Source: Phenylobacterium haematophilum (lineage in GTDB: Bacteria > Pseudomonadota > Alphaproteobacteria > Caulobacterales > Caulobacteraceae). Taken from it: a DNA stretch of 64,000 bases. The notes below the pieces were generated by a model, which ran no database searches, was not told the origin of the DNA, and worked only from the letters and a program-made list of their open reading frames with translations. The stretch lies in the NCBI RefSeq assembly GCF_014196295.1, contig NZ_JACIDK010000002.1, forward strand, positions 761,768 to 825,767, in the 5' to 3' direction. Position 1 is the stretch's first letter. Each line of letters opens with the position of its first letter. This document shows, piece after piece, positions 60,706 to 64,000 of the stretch. The position numbers and the translations under genes are program-made.

Positions 60706-61670
60706 AAAGCCTCGCCGAGCAGGACGAGGTCGGGAGCCGAGCGGTGGACGGCCAGCTTACGCTCGTATTCCAGCGGGTCCTTCGGGCGCACCAGCGCGCC
60801 GGCCGGGGTGGCGTGCCAGTCGTGCAGCCGGGTCAGAAAGAAGCGCATGGCCGCGCCGTGCGCCAGCACCGGCAGGGCGGCGCGCTCGGCGGGGCTCAGC
60901 GGGCGGTGGGCCTCGTAGCCGGCCAGCATGGCGCGGGCGCTGGTGATGTTGAAGCTGCCGTCGGCCTCGAAGCACCAGGCGTTCAGCGCCACGGCGATGT
61001 CGTAGGCCAGGGCGTCGTTGCAGGCGAAGTAGAAGTCGATGGTCCCGGCGAACTTGCCGCCCGGATGGAAGAAGACGTTGTCGGGGAAGTAGTCGGCGTG
61101 GATCACCCCGCCCGGCAGGTCCTGAGGCCAGGCCGCGGCGATGCGCGCGAGATCAGCGTCGATGACGGCGGCCAGGCCCGGCTTCAGCGCTTCGGCCTGC
61201 GCCTTCAGCCCTTCGAACATCGGCGCCCAGGCGGCTTGGCCGAGGTCGTTGGCGCGGGTCAGGGCAAAGCCGTCGGCCGCCAGATGCAGGCGGGCCAGGC
61301 CCTCGCCGGCCTCGCGGCAGTGGGCGGCGCTCGGGCGGCGGACCGACAGGCCCGGCAGGAACGAGAAGATCGCACAGGGCTTGCCGCGAACGCGCTTCAG
61401 CGCCTCGCCGGCCTTGTCGATCATTGGCGTGGCCGAGGGATAGTCGTGCTGGGCCAGCCAGCGGGTCAGGCCGAGGAAGAACGGCAACTCGTCCTCGCGC
61501 ACCCGCTTTTCGTAGACGGTGAGGATGAACTTCCCGGTCTCGGTCTCGAGGAGGAAGTTCGAGTTCTCGACGCCTTCGGCGATGCCCTTGAACGACAGGG
61601 GCGCGCCGAGGTCGAAGTCGGATAGGAGCGCGTTCAGCTCCTCGTCGGTGATGTCGGTGTAAACGGCCAT
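60702..61670 (-). CDS. thrB: homoserine kinase (ThrB, APH-type)
   Basis: A 322-residue homoserine kinase of the aminoglycoside-phosphotransferase fold, which phosphorylates homoserine ahead of Thr[25 protein letters not shown] is the ATP region; [32 protein letters not shown] contains the catalytic HADYFPDN and the metal-binding Asp. This alphaproteobacterial type differs from the GHMP-kinase ThrB of enterics. The stop overlaps rnhA by four bases; the upstream ispH gene ends 34 bases before. Confidence 0.95.
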   Translation of the reverse strand: MAVYTDITDEELNALLSDFDLGAPLSFKGIAEGVENSNFLLETETGKFILTVYEKRVREDELPFFLGLTRWLAQHDYPSATPMIDKAGEALKRVRGKPCAIFSFLPGLSVRRPSAAHCREAGEGLARLHLAADGFALTRANDLGQAAWAPMFEGLKAQAEALKPGLAAVIDADLARIAAAWPQDLPGGVIHADYFPDNVFFHPGGKFAGTIDFYFACNDALAYDIAVALNAWCFEADGSFNITSARAMLAGYEAHRPLSPAERAALPVLAHGAAMRFFLTRLHDWHATPAGALVRPKDPLEYERKLAVHRSAPDLVLLGEAL

Positions 61671-61704
61671 GCTGGCGCGGAAGTGCGGGAGCGCGGGCCG
61701 CGCG

Positions 61705-62670
61705 TCAAGCGTCCGCTGTCAGCTTGCGCGGCAGCTTGAAGCTCACCGTCTCGCGCACGGTGTCGACTTCCTCGACGGTGACGTCGAAGGCTTCGCCCAG
61801 GCGGTCGATCAGGCCCTGGACCAGCAGTTCCGGCGCCGAGGCCCCGGCGGTGACGCCGACCGTCGAGACGCCATCGAGCCAGGCCAGGTCCAGGCCTCGG
61901 GCGTCGTCGATCAGATAGGCGCCCTTGGCCCCCGAGCGCTTGCCGACCTCGACGAGCCGCACCGAGTTCGAGGAGTTGGCAGAGCCAAGCACCAGCAGCA
62001 CCTCGGCGCGGGCCGAGATCGCCTTCACCGCCTCCTGGCGGTTGGTGGTGGCGTAGCAGATATCTTCCTTGTGCGGGGCGGCGATGTCCGGGAACCGCTC
62101 GCGCAGGGCCGCGACGATCTCGGCGGTGTCGTCGACCGACAGTGTGGTCTGGGTTGCGAAGGCGACATTGGCCGGGTCGATCGGATTGAAGGCGCGGGCG
62201 TCCTCGACCGTCTCGATCAGCTTCACCACGCCGTCGGGCAACTGGCCCATGGTGCCGACGACCTCGGGATGGCCGGCGTGGCCGATGAGCACGATCTCCT
62301 TGCCGGCGTCATAATGGCGCTGGGCCTCGACGTGGACCTTGGACACCAGCGGGCAGGTGGCGTCGAGATAGAGCATCTGGCGGCCCTTGGCCTCGGCCGG
62401 CACCGACTTGGGCACGCCGTGGGCGGAGAACACCACCGGGCGGTCGGTCGGGCACTCAGACAGCTCCTCGACGAAGACCGCGCCGAGATTCTTCAGGCGC
62501 TCGACCACGTGGCGGTTGTGAACGATCTCGTGGCGCACATAGACCGGGGCCCCGTACTTCTCGATGGCGCGCTCGACGATCTGGATGGCGCGGTCGACGC
62601 CGGCGCAGAAGCCGCGCGGCGTGGCCAGCAGGACCGTCAGCGGAGGGCGAGGGCGGGGCTCTTGCAACAT
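61705..62670 (-). CDS. ispH: 4-hydroxy-3-methylbut-2-enyl diphosphate reductase (IspH)
   Basis: A 321-residue Fe-S enzyme for the last step of the MEP isoprenoid pathway. The three cluster cysteines appear in [12 protein letters not shown] (about residue 22), [11 protein letters not shown] (about 105) and [12 protein letters not shown] (about 206); the substrate-binding HNRHVVERL and [10 protein letters not shown] are in place. It yields IPP and DMAPP, the precursors used by UbiA and CtaB (both in this window). Confidence 0.96.
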   Translation of the reverse strand: MLQEPRPRPPLTVLLATPRGFCAGVDRAIQIVERAIEKYGAPVYVRHEIVHNRHVVERLKNLGAVFVEELSECPTDRPVVFSAHGVPKSVPAEAKGRQMLYLDATCPLVSKVHVEAQRHYDAGKEIVLIGHAGHPEVVGTMGQLPDGVVKLIETVEDARAFNPIDPANVAFATQTTLSVDDTAEIVAALRERFPDIAAPHKEDICYATTNRQEAVKAISARAEVLLVLGSANSSNSVRLVEVGKRSGAKGAYLIDDARGLDLAWLDGVSTVGVTAGASAPELLVQGLIDRLGEAFDVTVEEVDTVRETVSFKLPRKLTADA

Positions 62671-62745
62671 GCCGGCAGGTTAGGCGTTCAAGGGCGTGTC
62701 CGCCAGCCGCGTTGCGGCCTCAATCGATAGCCATTAGTAGGGACG

Positions 62746-63483
62746 ATGCACGCACCGCCCGCAGAGGCGGCGCGCCCCTCTGGCTTTTGGACGTCCTTGA
62801 TGCGCCGCTCCCTTATGCTGCTTGCCGCCGGCCTGATCGTGGCCGGGTCCACGGTTCCCGAGCTGGCGCTCGCCCAACGCCGCGGCAATGATGAACAACG
62901 CCAGCAGGAAGAGGCGGCCAAGAAGCGCAAGCGCGATTCGGAATGGAGCGACATCCAGGCGCCGCTGCCGCAGCTGCGTAACGCCGGCCCCTGCCCCTAT
63001 GTGAAGGTGCTCTACGACGCCGCCCGCTACGTCGAATTCAAGGACAACCGCGAGGCGTCCTCGGCGGTCGGGTATTCCGGCGAGATCCAGGGCATTTCGG
63101 CCGGGTGCCAGTACAAGGACGAAGAGCCGATCCAGGTGAAGATGGAAATCCTCTTCGAACTGGGCAAAGGCCCGCAGGCCGAAGGGGCGTCGAAGAACTA
63201 TCGCTACTGGGTCGCGGTGACCCAGCGCGGCCAGTCGGTGATCGCCAAGGAATACTTCGATCTGCCGATCACCTTCCCGGCCGGTCAGGATCGCGTCTAC
63301 GCCACCGAAACGATCAATCAGATCACCATTCCGCGCGCCACCATGACCACCAGCGGCGCGAACTTCGAAGTGCTGGTCGGGTTCGACGTCACGCCGCAGA
63401 TGGCGGCCTTCAACCGTGACGGCAAGCGCTTCCGGCTTAACGCCGGGGCCGCCGTCGCCGGGAACACCAACGAAAACAAATGA
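62746..63483 (+). CDS. secreted hypothetical protein upstream of argS
   Basis: A 245-residue protein with a signal peptide ([26 protein letters not shown]; if the start is at 62746 a 18-residue N-terminal extension precedes it). A charged stretch ([21 protein letters not shown]) follows, then a beta-rich domain with [22 protein letters not shown] and [18 protein letters not shown], holding two cysteines that may pair. I do not recognise the family, but it is a frequent neighbour of argS in Caulobacter-type genomes as far as I recall. ATG at 62800 is the alternative start. Its stop overlaps the argS start (ATGA). Confidence 0.72.
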   Translation: MHAPPAEAARPSGFWTSLMRRSLMLLAAGLIVAGSTVPELALAQRRGNDEQRQQEEAAKKRKRDSEWSDIQAPLPQLRNAGPCPYVKVLYDAARYVEFKDNREASSAVGYSGEIQGISAGCQYKDEEPIQVKMEILFELGKGPQAEGASKNYRYWVAVTQRGQSVIAKEYFDLPITFPAGQDRVYATETINQITIPRATMTTSGANFEVLVGFDVTPQMAAFNRDGKRFRLNAGAAVAGNTNENK

Positions 63484-64000
63484 GCGACCTGAAAAGGGGC
63501 CTGAGCGAAGCGGTCGCCGCCGCTTTCGCCGCGGCGGGACTGCCGGCCGAACTCGGCCGGGTGACGCCGTCTGACCGGCCCGATCTGGCGGACTTCCAGT
63601 GCAATGGGGCCTTGCCCGCAGCCAAGGTGGCCAAGCGCGACCCACGTGAGATCGCCGCCGAGGTGGTGGCGAACCTGACCGGCGACCCGCGCCTGGCTTC
63701 GGTCGAGGCTGCAGGCCTTGGCTTCATCAACATGCGCGTCAGCGACGCCGCCCTCTCGGCCCGCGCCGCCGAGATCGCCGCCGACCCGCGCCTGGGCGCG
63801 CAGACGGTGGAGACCGCGCGCAAGGTGATGATCGACTATGGCGGGCCGAACGTGGCCAAGCCGATGCACGTCGGCCACCTGCGCTCGTCGATCATCGGCG
63901 AATCGCTGAAGCGCATCTACCGGTTCCGCGGCGACACGGTGCTGGGCGACGCCCACTTCGGCGACTGGGGCTACCAGATGGGCCTGTTGATCGGCGCGGT
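63480..64000 (+). CDS. argS: arginyl-tRNA synthetase (partial, N-terminal part)
   Basis: The first 173 codons are visible; the gene runs off the right edge. The N-terminal additional domain ([31 protein letters not shown]) and the class I catalytic core start with [28 protein letters not shown], where HVGH is the HIGH-like ATP site, and [13 protein letters not shown] follows. It charges tRNA-Arg. Its ATG overlaps the upstream gene's stop by four bases. Confidence 0.95.
   Translation, partial: MSDLKRGLSEAVAAAFAAAGLPAELGRVTPSDRPDLADFQCNGALPAAKVAKRDPREIAAEVVANLTGDPRLASVEAAGLGFINMRVSDAALSARAAEIAADPRLGAQTVETARKVMIDYGGPNVAKPMHVGHLRSSIIGESLKRIYRFRGDTVLGDAHFGDWGYQMGLLIGA

Overview
This is a gene-dense, GC-rich chromosomal segment of an alphaproteobacterium, most likely a member of the Caulobacteraceae (Caulobacter or Phenylobacterium type). 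The reasons are: an aa3 cytochrome oxidase operon (ctaC-ctaD-ctaB-ctaF-ctaG-ctaE) followed by a DUF983 gene, SURF1, thrC, an M16 peptidase, a GNAT acetyltransferase and a PdeA-like GGDEF-EAL protein; an ispH-thrB-rnhA run; a TIGR02301-type protein; many TGATG, ATGA or GTGA gene junctions; and promoters resembling the Caulobacter housekeeping consensus. The genus is inferred, not proven. I found no rRNA, tRNA, CRISPR array, insertion sequence or prophage.

Layout. 0-9 kb: a YdeI-family gene cut by the window edge, gamma-glutamyltransferase, a small secreted protein, a VOC protein, a lysine-methyltransferase-like enzyme, an HdeD membrane protein, a TetR-desaturase pair with an 11-bp-arm operator, two SDR genes divergent from a GnyR/LiuR-like MerR regulator, and ubiA. 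9-17.5 kb: a candidate 24-codon ORF, two methyltransferases flanking a duplicated ABC exporter pair, a YcaQ-type DNA glycosylase with a PPK2 kinase, and rsmE. 17.6-25.6 kb: gshA with a GFA-family gene, DUF427, a POT peptide transporter, a TonB-dependent receptor and tldD. 25.9-33.8 kb: the cytochrome c oxidase operon with its assembly factors (heme O synthase, CtaG, SURF1, the small CtaF-like protein), then thrC. 33.8-43.5 kb: M16 peptidase, GNAT, PdeA-like phosphodiesterase, YqgE, peroxiredoxin, acyl-CoA dehydrogenase, a cytochrome b561-YceI fusion, Sua5/TsaC and an AhpD-like protein.

43.5-45.7 kb stands out. Its base composition and codon use look less GC-rich than the flanks. It holds a short unknown ORF and a 426-residue protein whose N-terminus resembles the TY-Chap/YbjN chaperone fold, bordered by non-coding, degenerate-looking DNA. 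It is the best place in the window to look for something undescribed, though I see no mobility gene.

45.7-56.3 kb is a run of catabolic, redox and stress genes: dienelactone-hydrolase-like, class C beta-lactamase-like, FAD-linked 2-hydroxyacid dehydrogenase, YaaA, 3-hydroxybutyrate dehydrogenase, GST, SDR, nitronate monooxygenase, WrbA and pirin. It contains a REP/BIME-like nested inverted repeat at 53.6 kb. Pirin (and probably WrbA) is divergent from a LysR regulator across a perfect inverted repeat. 57-64 kb holds a YbjN protein, a TIGR02301 protein, the QmcA-NfeD membrane pair, a MarR regulator with twin operator-like palindromes, rnhA, thrB, ispH, a secreted hypothetical protein and the start of argS.

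Several convergent gene pairs finish on the same CTAG tetramer, so each strand reads TAG from one palindrome. All functional calls come from motifs and family resemblance recognised by eye. No similarity search was run.
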